Source: Myoxocephalus aenaeus
Lineage: Eukaryota; Chordata; Actinopteri; Perciformes; Cottidae
Length of the DNA: 64,000 bases
Direction: 5' to 3'
NCBI GenBank assembly: GCA_038501785.1
Contig: JBAMJR010000189.1
Span: 893,501-957,500, forward strand
Positions within the stretch are counted from its first letter, which is position 1; each line of letters begins with the position of its first letter. The notes beneath the pieces were generated by a model that was not told the origin of the DNA, did not search any database, and worked only from the letters and a program-made list of their open reading frames with translations. The position numbers and the translations under genes were made by a program. This document shows, in pieces, positions 1 to 13,970 of this stretch.

Positions 1-1126
1 ACAGCAGTCTCCAAGATGTTCACTTGCCGCTCTAAACAGGGTCCCTGAAGGTGTTTCAGCTTTTAACAAACTAATTAAGGAGCCCTTAAATAATTAAAAC
101 TGCCGTTTCTAATAATAGAAAAAACAACGTGCAATTTAATCGCTCTAAATTGCCAACATTTCCGGCCCCTTGGCTTTGAAATTGCAGATGCTTTTACACA
201 TGGACCATTTGATATCTATGTGAATGGGGTCCCCCACCGCCACCAACACCTTTCATTTGGAGAGGCCAGCGCAACGCATACTGGGAATCAAATTAACCAG
301 GCCCTGGGAGATTGTCTTCTTGGCAGGCTTAATGTAGATCTCCTTGGAGATACTGCGGGGAAAATGAAGGGAATATGCAGCCTGATCGGTATCTAACCTC
401 GAATGTAATAGACTAGGTCCAGCTGAAGATAGCCATCTCTGTCGGAGCTCACTAAGGGCAGTTTATAGAGTCCATGTGCCCCTGTGTTTGGTCTCAGCTA
501 TTTAAACACACTGAGTGCAGTGAAGCTGGGTGTGAAGCCACAGATCTCGCACTCGCGCTGCTTGCTTCTTACCAGTGGCGGGCCGTAGATTTTCTACCTG
601 CGCATTCAGTCTGAGTCATAGTCTCTATCAGCTGTTCAACTTGCCTTTAATTAAATAGTTGCCGTCTGTATTTTAGTGTTGTTCTCATCCCCTACGATGA
701 ATATGAAACGGTCGGATTCATTTAACTAATTATCACGACTCAAACGCTTGTCTACCGAGATGTTCCGTTCAAGCTATTCTGTCCCCGGTCTGAGTCCTTT
801 AGTATAGAGTATCTGCCGATACCAAGTCCTGATCCTTCATGTTTTTTACATTAACACTCCCTGTAATCTTTTTGGCCTTGTGGCTGTATCGAGTACATTT
901 TCTCTACTTTAATTAACCCTTATGCGCTCTCGTCCTGTATCTGCATGTGCTGTTCTCAGTAAAACATCATGCACCAGAGATGACGGAAAATCTCAAGAGA
1001 CTTGCACACTGAGCTGAAATGAAACAAGTGTACATAAATAAGTTAGATAACATTAATGAACTCTCTCATATCGCATTTACTGTCGTTTACGGTGCATGGT
1101 GTTTGGCTGCGGGTCAAGGCTTAGCT

Positions 1127-1127
<1 letters not shown>
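1..1127. other. Unique non-coding DNA, possible conserved element
   Basis: No credible coding frame. Bases about 45-190 are complex, AT-rich and free of simple repeats. They hold several TAATTA/TTAAT-type cores (for example near 70-98), as many developmental enhancers do. That is only a compositional hint, since conservation cannot be assessed from one sequence. The short open frame starting near 1019 simply runs into the CA array. Confidence 0.3.

Positions 1128-1202
<75 letters not shown>
1128..1202. repeat. (AC)n microsatellite, about 75 bp
   Basis: An uninterrupted AC/CA dinucleotide array is visible directly. A His-Thr open frame crossing it is an artefact of the repeat. Confidence 0.98.
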
Positions 1203-4214
<3,012 letters not shown>

Positions 4215-5060
4215 CGTACATCTGACGTAAGCAGTGGGGATTGGCTCTTGACCTCCTCCCTGTAAAGCCTGAACCACCTCAGATGGCCCCTTTCGACACG
4301 AAAGATCTCCAAGGCTGAGCCCAGCCACCATACGAAGGAAGCCCAATTCAGCACTTGTATCAGTGATCTCATTCTTTCGGTCACCACTCAAAGCTCATGA
4401 CCATAAATGGGGATCAGAATGTAGATGGATTGCTATATTGAGAGTTTTGCCTACCTTGGCTCTCTTCACCGCAACGATAAGGTACAACGGCCGCAGTACT
4501 GCTGAAGCCACACTGAATGGCATGTCCATCTCGCACTCCATTTTACCCTAACTCGTGAATAAGACCCCTGGCAGAACTCCCCAGTCCCTTTCCAGAAAGC
4601 CACCATTAGACTCCAAGAAGGCCAGGTAATCCGAACTGCTGTAAGGCGCTTAGTCGGTGGTGCTCATGAGTATCCCCACACTCGCCCTTGCCTACCGCCA
4701 AGCTCACATTACACCCGACCCCAATGCCTATCCTTGTGAGTGGTGGGCCCACATTGTGGCAGCTCCATGAAGCTTTTTCCGGGCTGTTCCAAGGCCCGGC
4801 CACCAGACGCTCACCTTTGAGCTCCCCTCCCAGGTCTGGCTTTAGAATAGAGCTCCGGTTTCCCTTTTGCAGGAGGGGTGCGGAACCTTTTCCGGCTGAT
4901 TCATTAATTAAGGGTCAGTGAATCGCTCTTGGTCTGGCCCCTCCCTTGAGACCACATTGCCTCCCCTGACACCCTACCAGGAGCTATTGCCCCTGACTTG
5001 CTGGACTGTGTTTGAAGGCCCACAACTTTTCTGCATTTGGCCAGGACATTGTCAAACGCA
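4215..5060 (-). pseudogene. LINE remnant, antisense, internally deleted
   Basis: Read on the minus strand, about 4550 to 4250 translates in shifting frames to a non-LTR retrotransposon ORF2 C-terminal region. One stretch begins GKMECEMDM and continues SVASAVLRPLYLIVAVKRAK. The next, around 4387-4260, contains VTERMRSLIQ, a WLGSALEI segment and HLRWF. These align in order with the region after the reverse transcriptase YADD in a LINE common in teleosts (family memory, not searched). Stops and frameshifts break it throughout. From about 4610 to 5060 the sequence resembles what I recall as the 5' part of the same family (GGCCCGGCCACCAG motif, near 4794), which implies a large internal deletion near 4580-4620. 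The 3' end of what appears to be the same family occurs again at 48559-48755. Confidence 0.7.
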
Positions 5061-5570
5061 CTGTTCTGCAGAGACACTGACAGAGCGCTGAGAGAGTGCG
5101 CACGCATGGGACGCGTTCCAACGGCAGATGTCTCGCAGCAGCATCATATTTCTTGCACTATCTGTGCTAAGTGTGCTGACTTTATTGGAAACGTTCCACT
5201 GCTGTGAAACATGAATAAAATGTTCCGCGCATGTCTTCTGTTTTCATGACTGTCAAAGCGTGTGAAGCAGCACCCACAGTTCATCAATATAATGAACTGT
5301 AACTCCGAGATAACTGTGGTTACCCAGCGATGTCCAGTAGTCTCCAGTGAGAGAACAGTTGATGCACGTTGTAACGCTGTCACTTTTGTAGTGCGCTCCG
5401 TTTCATACAACTTGTGTATTCTCCTGGCGCATTTATAACGCGTTAACGTGCCTTTTTTAACCTTTTTAATTAGCCCCGAATATTAATTTAAAGAAAAAAA
5501 AGAAAATACGTCATTCACCCAAAACAGCGGCGTCAGGCAGCAGGCGCACTTGCAGTGTGCGCCAGTGTGC
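5061..5570. other. Unique DNA, nothing recognised
   Basis: No domain-bearing frame. The last 50 bases are CpG- and GC-rich and repeat a GTGCGCC motif, probably as the edge of the repeat that follows. Confidence 0.35.
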
Positions 5571-5836
5571 GCCCCCCTATTATACAAGTCGTCATTTAAG
5601 TTTCTCTTTCCTATAGAACAGGTCTACACCTTGTTCTGTTATTAAACAAACTAAATGGCCGTATTTTATTGATCTTATCCACACGACAGCTTGTCATTCC
5701 TGTCTCTAAATGGTCGCGTTAACACTTCTCCTCTGCTCTGCATCGCGCACGGCGGAGTTCCGCCACCATGCGCACAGACACGTGCGCGCGCACACACAGG
5801 TGAGCACTGAGCACACAGGAGCAGACAGAGAGCGTC
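5571..5836 (+). repeat. Dispersed repeat, copy 1 (partner at 34392-34664)
   Basis: This block and 34392-34664 are diverged copies in the same orientation. Shared landmarks in order are a poly-C start (GCCCCCCT), ATTTAAG followed by CTTTCCTATA, ACAGGTCTACACCTTGTTCT, TTATTAAACAAACT, TATTTTATTGATC, ATGGTCGCGTT, a GTGCGCGCGCACA palindrome-like segment and AGAGAGCGTC. In copy 2 the block lies inside a pair of inverted transposon-like ends, so this copy is probably a fragment of the same element. No protein is recognised in it; open frames across it are GC-driven. Confidence 0.8.
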
Positions 5837-7139
5837 GAAAAATATGTCGCGTGAAAAGCAGACCGCTATATCTGAGTTTTAAACGCTCCCAGGGTGAAGA
5901 TGGCAACAGCAGCTCTCATGAGAGGAACAACCGGAGTTCTCCTCGCACCGGACCAGCTCTCCTGCTCCAGGTGAAAGAGACAAAGTGCTCGTGTCTTCTA
6001 CCAACAATGAGCTGCTGGCTTCACACATTACAGAAGTACAAAGTACACGGACATAAAACTAAGTCATTAATAAATACATGGAGAAATGTCTGTACTTTCG
6101 GGTAAATGGTTACGCCGTTAACAGGTTACGCTTGCGCATGTGCGACTCGCTTATTTTTTGGCGTTTTGCCAGAAGTTTTCGTGACGTCCTTTCTGCTGCT
6201 GCGTGTCTCAAAACAGAAAACAGATCTCAACGTTGAACATGAATTGTATCAAATCTACAACCCTGTTTTAAAAAGATGTGTAGAGGAAAGCAGCTCACTG
6301 CAGCCACTAATACTGATGCAACCTGAGGCTCACATATCTGCAACTCATTCTGTTTTGTTTGGCGAAAAAAAAATAGCTTATTGTTTTCCACAATGAGCTA
6401 TTTAGTAGTAACTAAATATTAGTATTTTTTTTTTGCACATATATAACTTTATGTTCATTGTTCTAAGTGATTGCAATTAAAACATTTAAAAAATTGTCTG
6501 ATGGAGCAATCTGATTTACTTGAAACTTTAAGTGATTGCAATTTTCTTTATTCTGTTATTTATAAAAGCACAGATGGAATCACAAAATGTTATTTACAGA
6601 AAAAGTTTGAGAACCACTACTTTAAGTGTTTGTGTTGGTTGAGCACTATTAGCATTATTAGCATCTTATGTCTAAATATTATGTTAAAGAGTATGTTATG
6701 TTAAATAATGTTAAAGAATATGTAAATAATAAATACATATGAGTATGTAAAGAGCATTAAATGTACAAAGTAAAACAATATAAACACTGTACATGACAAG
6801 ATGCATGGTTCATTAAACATCTCAATGTTTACTGTTGCTGAATGGTTGCTGTTGGTATGTTCAACATGATGAATGGGGCATTTTTGTGCCTGGGCTATTG
6901 AGGGAAGTTTGTGAAAATTGCTAGCCTATTTGGTATTAACTGGTAACCATGAAATGCCTCAATTCAATTCAGTCCAGAAGAGCAGGTACCTGTAGGGTAT
7001 GTGGAGAGTGTTTCTATGTCTAAAAATTTCGCTGCTTCACTCATCTGCTTCACTCTTCTGGGCTAAGCCCCAGATGTGTCAAAATCCTAGAGACGCCCCT
7101 GCCCTAGCCCTACTATAAATACATATCAAATGTACAAGA
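5837..7139. other. Mostly unique DNA with a possible transposon end
   Basis: No convincing gene; the open frames at 5710-6105 and 6106-6396 show no domain. Bases about 7050-7101 (GGGCTAAGCCCC, then CCTAGAGACGCCCCTG) resemble the right end of a hAT-like element of teleosts, whose inverted end would begin CAGGGGCG. No matching left end or target duplication was found, so it is at most a truncated copy. Confidence 0.35.
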
Positions 7140-7311
7140 TTCTTGCATCTCCATCTTTACACGTTGACTTTATTAGCAACGCTTTAATACATGTATCATT
7201 CATTAATGGTTTCAAATTTAAGGTTCTTGCATCTCCATCTTTACACGTTGACTTTATTAGCAACACATGAATGATACATGTATATTCATTAAAGGTTTCA
7301 AATGTATTTGG
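7140..7311 (+). repeat. 84-bp tandem duplication (two units)
   Basis: Two adjacent units start at 7140 and 7224 with the same 41-bp stretch (TTCTTGCATCTCCATC through TTATTAGCAAC). The rest of each unit is similar but rearranged: ATACATGTAT, TTCATTAA, GGTTTCAAAT. This is a diverged local duplication with no coding content. Confidence 0.9.
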
Positions 7312-9558
7312 GAAGTGAAATAAATGTCAGGGGCATGGATATATATATTAAAGGTAAACGCTGTGTTGAAATTGATAGTGTAGAATTAACTATAGTTAAG
7401 CAGTCTGACCGATTGCAGTCAGGACAGAGGAATGGATCAGTGGCTCATGCAATCATTTCACCCTTAAGAAAGGTGCTAAATGCATTTGAACCTCACCCGA
7501 TATTTGAATGTCACATAAATATACGATGAGACATCACCTTGCTCTGCTAGAAATAGGAAGAGTGATCTGTAGAGACTTGTGAAAGTCATGACTGGAATTT
7601 AGTGTGTATTTCTGAGTACTTTATTTATGTCAGTAGACCTGAAACACACAGCAGGATAAGTACCCAAAACCCAATATTTACTCCATACGGCTTCTGTTGC
7701 ATCCTGGGAATGTGTAGAAACAATATTTTAAAATGTTTAGACTTTTGCAATGCTGTTGCATTCAAGATTCAGTCGAATCACATACTTTAGGTTGCTTTAC
7801 ATGAACATGAACAACAACAACACAAACAATGGCATGTTTACAAACACTAACATTTCCCAAATGATCTAAAACAGAGTAAACATTCCAACAAAATGGTCCC
7901 ATGAATCTTTAATAAGGGTGGATACTCATATCAGTGTTACTGAAGAAACCAAATATATAGACAACTATTGACTCAGTGATGCATGGAGGCCATTAACTCC
8001 TTGAGCACAGTGTTGGCCAATATGCCCAGGGCAGTAGAGTAAATGCAATCTTCATATGTAGCTGCTATCCTCTCTTCCTTTTTGCTTTACATGCTTGACC
8101 TTTACCCCCAATGTTTTCCCCCAAGATTCAATGGTGTGACCCTATTGTTCCATCCTCTTTTTTTTTTACATCTGTAGTCCCTATTTAGAAGGGAGCTTAA
8201 TTGAATTTGGCCCATGGGGCATTAATCATGGGGCTGTGTGGTCGGAGGCTGGAAATTGGATCCAGGTCAGGTTTTTACATGTTGTAATTAAGGTCACCAG
8301 GAGCAAGAGGGAGCAGGACGAAATAAGATGGGGAGGAGGGATGCTGGAGCACAGGAGATTGGCTGTTCAGATGAGCAGTTAAAGACATGGGAGAAAAGAA
8401 AGTCCTGAAGACAAAGGGGAGAGCGTAATGGCATATTTACAGATCAGATGAGAAAGTGAGGGATGGGGGAACTCAAGGAAAAAGGGATTAGGAAGATAAA
8501 TAGGATGAGCAGCATATAGACTGTAACATATTTTCACTGGGTACCGGCTGACCAAAGGCATTTTGCGATCACAAACAAAGCCAAAAGACCTGTGATTACA
8601 ACATTTTCTCAATCGCTCTGTATTTGACTGTCTCCCTTTCTCTGTTGCCGTCTGCTTCCCAGAGAGACAAAGTCAAGATGGTGGGGGGGGAACTGATGAA
8701 GACAGGGATATGGTGAAATAGAGAAGCGGACGGGGAAGGAGGGGGAATGGAGAGATGAGGCCCATCAGGAGATGAGTGTAACAGGAGTAGAATGATAATG
8801 ACCAGTGAGCCCTTGCTTTCCACTGCTGTCTCCGCAATGTTGGTGTCACCAGGAGAAATCCGCAGAGCATGCATGTACTGTAACGTCTCATCTAGTCCCT
8901 GCCTACACACGGCCTCTACACTCCTCCTCAAATCAGAAATACAGAAGCTGCTATAAACCCCTTCAGGGACCAGGAACTCCCAACAATTACCACAACGAAC
9001 ATCAAAGGGGTCACACTCTCAGAGAATTAATCGTTCCCTTCGATGATACACACAGTCATACACACTTACTGTGAGGAAGCAGTTTGGCTTCATCTCCTGT
9101 TTCTATAGTTTAAGCATTGTTCGATTGCATAAAGCTCATGAATACTCGTCCGTGATAAAAGCATTTCAGGCGACGAGGTTAGAGAGACAAGAGTTAAAAC
9201 CACACTCTGGTACCACACTCCCTCTAATGTTCTCAAAGCATTTAAATGTAGACTGCAGCAAAATTGAAAACTGAATAAGTAAATTCTAGGCAGCATATTT
9301 AATAGTCTTTTCAGGAAAAAAAAGAAAAAAGAAGTAGCTGTGGCTGGCCGACTAGAATGAAATGTAATGAACAAAAATAATTACTCTCTTTCACAGTTTC
9401 TCTCCCTCTGTCCTGGAGAAAATTATATTTCTGCATTTAGTAAATAAAAAAGAAGAAGGGAGAGCTAATCTCTTCGGTGGAAGAGGAGGAGGACGGACTA
9501 ATGAAACATGTTGACACATGTATTAGAGGCTGCCATAATTGAATAAGGGGATTTGGAA
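7312..9558. other. Unique DNA with polypurine tracts
   Basis: No gene recognised. Bases about 8180-8300 are AT-rich and complex, with several TAATTAA-like cores, as in conserved enhancers (unverified). Bases about 8280-8530 and 8680-8770 are strongly purine-rich on the plus strand, which gives rise to Pro/Ser/Leu-rich antisense frames (for example 8931-8596) that have no domain and should not be taken as genes. Confidence 0.4.
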
Positions 9559-9582
9559 GAGAGAGAGAGAGAGAGAGAGAGA
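9559..9582. repeat. (GA)12 microsatellite
   Basis: A perfect GA dinucleotide run is directly visible. Confidence 0.95.
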
Positions 9583-10439
9583 ACATTATTAAGATATGTG
9601 GGGATTTAAAACGGTAGAGGGCCATACCAGAGCATAGAAATGTCTCCTTCTAGTTCTCTCGGATTGTATTAGTCATGCCTGTCTGTGTCTATATTTTATG
9701 TTTAACTCTATTTACTTAAAATAGATATATTTCTGAGAGCACAGATGGTAGTACTAGTTCAATTGAATTTACTAAGTAGCCATTATGGAGTCAGACCTTT
9801 TAACTTCCTTGGTTTTATCGGAAACATCCCACCCTGCAACCATGAAATCAACTCGGCACAGCAAATGTAACAAGAAAAGCACCTATCCAAAAAAGAGATA
9901 AAACAAATGTGCAAACCAAGCAGAATGTCTCTCCCGTGGAGTCAGTAGGCCTCAAAATGTGTTAGGCGCCCAGAGGCATGATAGGTGGGGTGTGCGTCAC
10001 AGGGGGGAAATGTTTTGTAACTAATGTTTTGACAGAACTGTTTTTTTTTTCTTCCATTGTCTCCTTCCGGTAAAATGGGCTATGACAGAAACAAAGTTAG
10101 ATAACCACAAAAATTGTTTAGTAGATAATTGGTGGGTGGGGCTGATGATGAAGCTAGAGCGACAATCAAAATGTCATCAACTGAAAAGCTATGCTCACAT
10201 TTATTTTGGTCTCCTCCCGCCCTCTGTATCAACCCAACTGACAGATGGCTCCAACCCATACATTTCTACCCATCTAGAACCATCCCATTCCTAATAATTA
10301 AGACACTGCTGATACAGATATTTATTACATTATTGATCAACTAGTTATTGTAATAGTTATGTATTTTGTTGCTGCACAACTGTGGCTGCTTCTAATGGAG
10401 CCACTGTCACTCCTCTGCCTTTTGATTAAACTTTAGCCT
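9583..10439. other. Unique DNA, nothing recognised
   Basis: No domain-bearing frame, RNA gene or repeat family seen. There is a short poly-T at about 10041-10050. Confidence 0.4.
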
Positions 10440-10660
10440 TATGTTGCGTTCACACCAAACGCGAACATTTGCGCCGCGTTACCAGCGCTACTTCAGCAGC
10501 AGACCAGCAGCAGTTTGATTCAGCACCGGCAAGACGGCGGTGATGACGGGCGGAGCTTCTCAACGCTGATTCTTTTGTTCTCGCTGGAGTTTGAAAATTT
10601 CAACTCGTTCGAATTTGACAAACGCTCTGTTCGCTCTGTTCGCTCTGTTTAGTTGTCAGT
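10440..10660 (+). repeat. Truncated terminal-repeat element
   Basis: Starts with TTGCGTTCACACCAAACGCG, a terminal sequence I recall from non-autonomous DNA transposons in many fish genomes. CpG-rich sequence follows, then a direct triplet of the 9-mer GCTCTGTTC near 10625-10650. The expected opposite inverted end (CGCGTTTGGTGTGAACGC) is not found downstream, so the copy appears truncated, ending just before the hAT element at 10729. Superfamily not assigned. Confidence 0.5.
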
Positions 10661-10728
10661 ATTAATGATCTATTGTAACTTTGAAGCTCACAGTATGTGT
10701 GTGCAGTGTTAGAACGCTTGCTCTTTAG

Positions 10729-11638
10729 CAGTGATTCTCAACTGGTGGGTCGCGGCCTTTGCCGGAAAAAATAATCCTGTGGTTTTATTTTGAAGGGACT
10801 TTTTTTATGCAGCGGAGTGTCGTTTTTTTTGCCGGCTCTGGTTTCAACTTGTTTTGCACTTGTACCTCCATGTTTTCAGGAGTGTGTGCCAGGTTGGGTC
10901 AAACCATCCTGATATGGGGGAGACTCTGGGTTTTTAGGATAATTAAATTAAACAGCCTACTGAATATAAAATTCACAACTGATGGCGCTGCCTGCATGAC
11001 AGGAACAAACTCTGGGGTCGTGAGGAGAATTGAGTGCTGCTTAATTTTCTGTGAAGCACAATGTTTTTCAGTATTTACCTACTGATGAGGTAATCACAAG
11101 AAAAGCTAATTTTGTATATATGAATCCTTTTGAATTGCACTTTTTATTATTCTGAATTTGTGGAAAAGCTGCTCCTCAAGACAGTAACTTTGTGTTTGTC
11201 ATAGATTCAGTGAGTGTGTATTATCAGTTAAAGTTAGGTCATTTAAGTCTTTTTGAAACTACTTAGTTGTTGGACTTTTTTGTTTGTGCATGAAAGCTGT
11301 TGAGTCTGTTTAAAAATGGCTGAAGATTCTGAATGGTTATGTATGTTGTAATACCTTGTGTCCTGAAGATGCACTTTTAGTTTTTTTAATTAAAATGCAG
11401 TTAATTGAGTGTAAAAGGGAATAGTTCCCTCTCTAGCATCGCCACCAGCTGGTCGTTTTGGTTTATCATTAAACTTGTTTTTGTGTTGGCATACATATTC
11501 TCTACTAGCTCAGGTTCAAACTGCACCATCTTTTCATTAAATAAATTGGACAAGTTGAGAATGTTCCTCGATTTGGGTCACGGCTTGTCATTCAGGGGTG
11601 ATGGTGGGTCCCGGAGCCAGACCAGTTGAGAACCACTG
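10729..11638. mobile_element. Non-autonomous hAT element, complete, with TSD
   Basis: The left end is CAGTGATTCTCAACTGG and the right end CCAGTTGAGAACCACTG, inverted repeats that differ at one base over 17. The 910-bp element is flanked by a perfect 8-bp direct repeat, CTCTTTAG, at 10721-10728 and 11639-11646. CAGTG termini plus an 8-bp duplication are diagnostic of hAT transposons. GGTGGGTCGCG follows the left end, common in vertebrate hAT elements. Inside there is no transposase; the open frame at 10759-11085 has no recognised domain. It would have been mobilised in trans. The intact duplication argues that both ends are the original ones. Confidence 0.93.
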
Positions 11639-11646
11639 CTCTTTAG

Positions 11647-13744
11647 GACTAACTTTAATTCCCAGAAGGAAAACAAAAGTCTACCAAAGGGTCATAACAA
11701 AACATGTTAATTAATTGATGTTGCTTGGTGTTAATTGTTGTGTTAATTAATGCAACAGCTTTTAGGTTATATTGTTAACTCACGCAGTTGCAGCTTTAAT
11801 TGTTCCATGTTTCTTTATAATATTGCACCCAGACATCGTTTCAGATGTACCATCAACGATGATGTAATGACGCATGCATGTAGTGACAAAAGAGCACCTA
11901 ACTACATGCTGACGTGGTCCAGCCACACATGAATGAGAGCGGGAGATTACAGGCAAGGTGGGGGCTACAGCTAGTTGACAACTCCAGTCAAATATCCTAT
12001 CATGTACCATACTGTGACTGCACTCTGTCCTTCCCTCTAGAGTGTTTCAGTCTTATGGCCAATTAGTAGACATTCACACTCTTTCAAAGCATGCCTCCCG
12101 CTCACCTCCTGTAATCCCCCACTGCATATCATTTTGATAATTAGGTGTACTAAAGGTACATCTATCTATTCATCTGCTTGAGTTACAGGACAGTGCATGT
12201 GTTGGAGGTGGCTAATTATTGTCTCTAATTGACCCGAGGTCGTGGAAGTGTGCCAACATCACTGTCGATGGAATAAGTTTGATATTAAAATAATTTGTAA
12301 ACGTCACTCTGTGAACATTTATATTAAAATATTATAATTGAAACTGAGTAGATAGCGGTTAATGTATTCATTGCCTGACTGGCAAGACTATAAACAATGA
12401 CTCAACTAGGAATCAATAATATAATAATCAAATACGTGTTGAAAGGCTTACTAGTGTTCTTTTGAAAAACAAGCATAAAAGGAAGAAAAACACTTTAATG
12501 AATGACAAGTTAATATTACCATAAACCCCTATTATAAGGCTTCAGTTATACTCCTAAAGATCAGAAATATAAAACAATTACCTCAATCCCGGGGTAATTT
12601 TTTATATAACACACATCTTAACAATATCCATTAAATATGAAGAAAAAAAATGAATATGGAAGACACTGGAATATAATGAGTGTGTGTGTGTGTGTGTGGA
12701 GCATCTAATCTTATTATGTAAATGCAGTAAGTCTGAAAAAATCTCTCGCTGGGAGGAGCGATAGCTCGGCGTTTTGCAGGTCATGACCTTTCCCAGCCGA
12801 AACGGCACAGTTTTTAATTCCTCTCCAAACATTTGAGAAATGACTCACAATGACCTTGACTGATCAAAGCTACCTATCTTTATCTCCAAATGGGCTTAAT
12901 TGGGCAGATGATGTGTGTAGTCAAAGGTTTTAACATATTACTGAGGCTCGGTGAACCAAAATAATTCCCCCTCGTTAAGAGAAGAAGCCCGTGCCAACTG
13001 TCTGAAGTGCTTTCAGTGAATTTGCTTTGCGCTCTCTGCAACAATGTGGACTGTGGATTGAGCACAGACAGCAATATTCCTTACCAAGGTTACTGTGAAG
13101 TCACAGGTTTTCCTTTTAAAAAGAAGGGTTCACAATTAATTAGCTAGTCTTGCATTGCACTGCTTTTGTCACAGGTACAATTGCTAAGTGCATGCACTAA
13201 TCGGATATGAAAAGACTTGAATGACATCTTTTTACCCTTTAGTGTTCTTGAATGGTAAAAAAAAAAACTTCAATTTGTAGACAATACATATACTGTACAG
13301 CATTTTGTTCCTGGCAAATGAAAAGGAAAGCTGGTAAAAGAGTGTCATAGCCTTGTGAAACATTTTACACCAGGCACAAATTCTCCACACTAATTTTGAG
13401 AATTCATAGTGCAGTGGGTGCTTTTGTGCTCGCCGAAGCATACAAGCAGGGGCAATGAGGCACGCGGAATAACATTAGATCCCCTTGTTTGAAACTGCAA
13501 TCCGTGGAGCAGGTAGACAGGGTGGGTATGAGGAAGAAGAGGGAGGAGGAGGAGGGGCGGCGTTTGTGATCAAGTGCATAACTAATGACTGCTGCTCCAA
13601 ATGTCAGCACAGACACAGGGCTACCCTGACGGTCGCCTTTTTAGCTGACATCACTCAAGAAAAATCAAATCAGCAAGACCAGATCAAAACGAGGGCGGAT
13701 CTTCTCAGTGAGCACAAGGGGACGGGGATATAATGAGGAGAAGG
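11647..13744. other. Unique DNA with short TG array
   Basis: A (TG)n run lies at 12680-12698. Bases about 12860-13070 are complex and gene-free, resembling conserved non-coding DNA only in composition. From about 13500 to 13560 the plus strand is G/A-rich. No gene recognised. Confidence 0.4.
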
Positions 13745-13970
13745 ACTGGCGGTGGGATGGGGTACGAGGAGGAGAAGGTTCGATCCCCAGTATCCCCATA
13801 GTTTGCATGTCAAAGTGTCCCTGAGCAAGACACTGAACCCTAAATTGCTCCCCGGATGCTTTACTAGGGGCAGCCCACTGCTCCTTAAAATACTAAGGAT
13901 GGGTCAAAATGCAGAGAATACATTTCCCCACTGTGGGACTAATAAGGGATTATTCTTCTTCTTCTAGCCA
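13745..13970 (+). repeat. tRNA-derived SINE with LINE-type tail
   Basis: A box-B-like motif GGTTCGATCCC lies at 13777-13787. The body that follows contains GTCCCTGAGCAAGACACTGA, then CTAAATTGCTCC, CCCACTGCTCC and ACTAAGGATGGGT. This matches, from memory, a very widespread teleost SINE. It ends in GGGACTAATAAGGGATTATT followed by (CTT)n, as expected for a tail copied from a partner LINE. The box A end is too diverged to place exactly. No open frame or function is expected. Confidence 0.8.

Noticed and set aside
6527..6628. Repeated TTTAAGTG with GAGAACCACTAC between, as if a tiny hAT
   Set aside because: The right side resembles a hAT end but the left side has no matching inverted end, so the direct repeat is probably chance.
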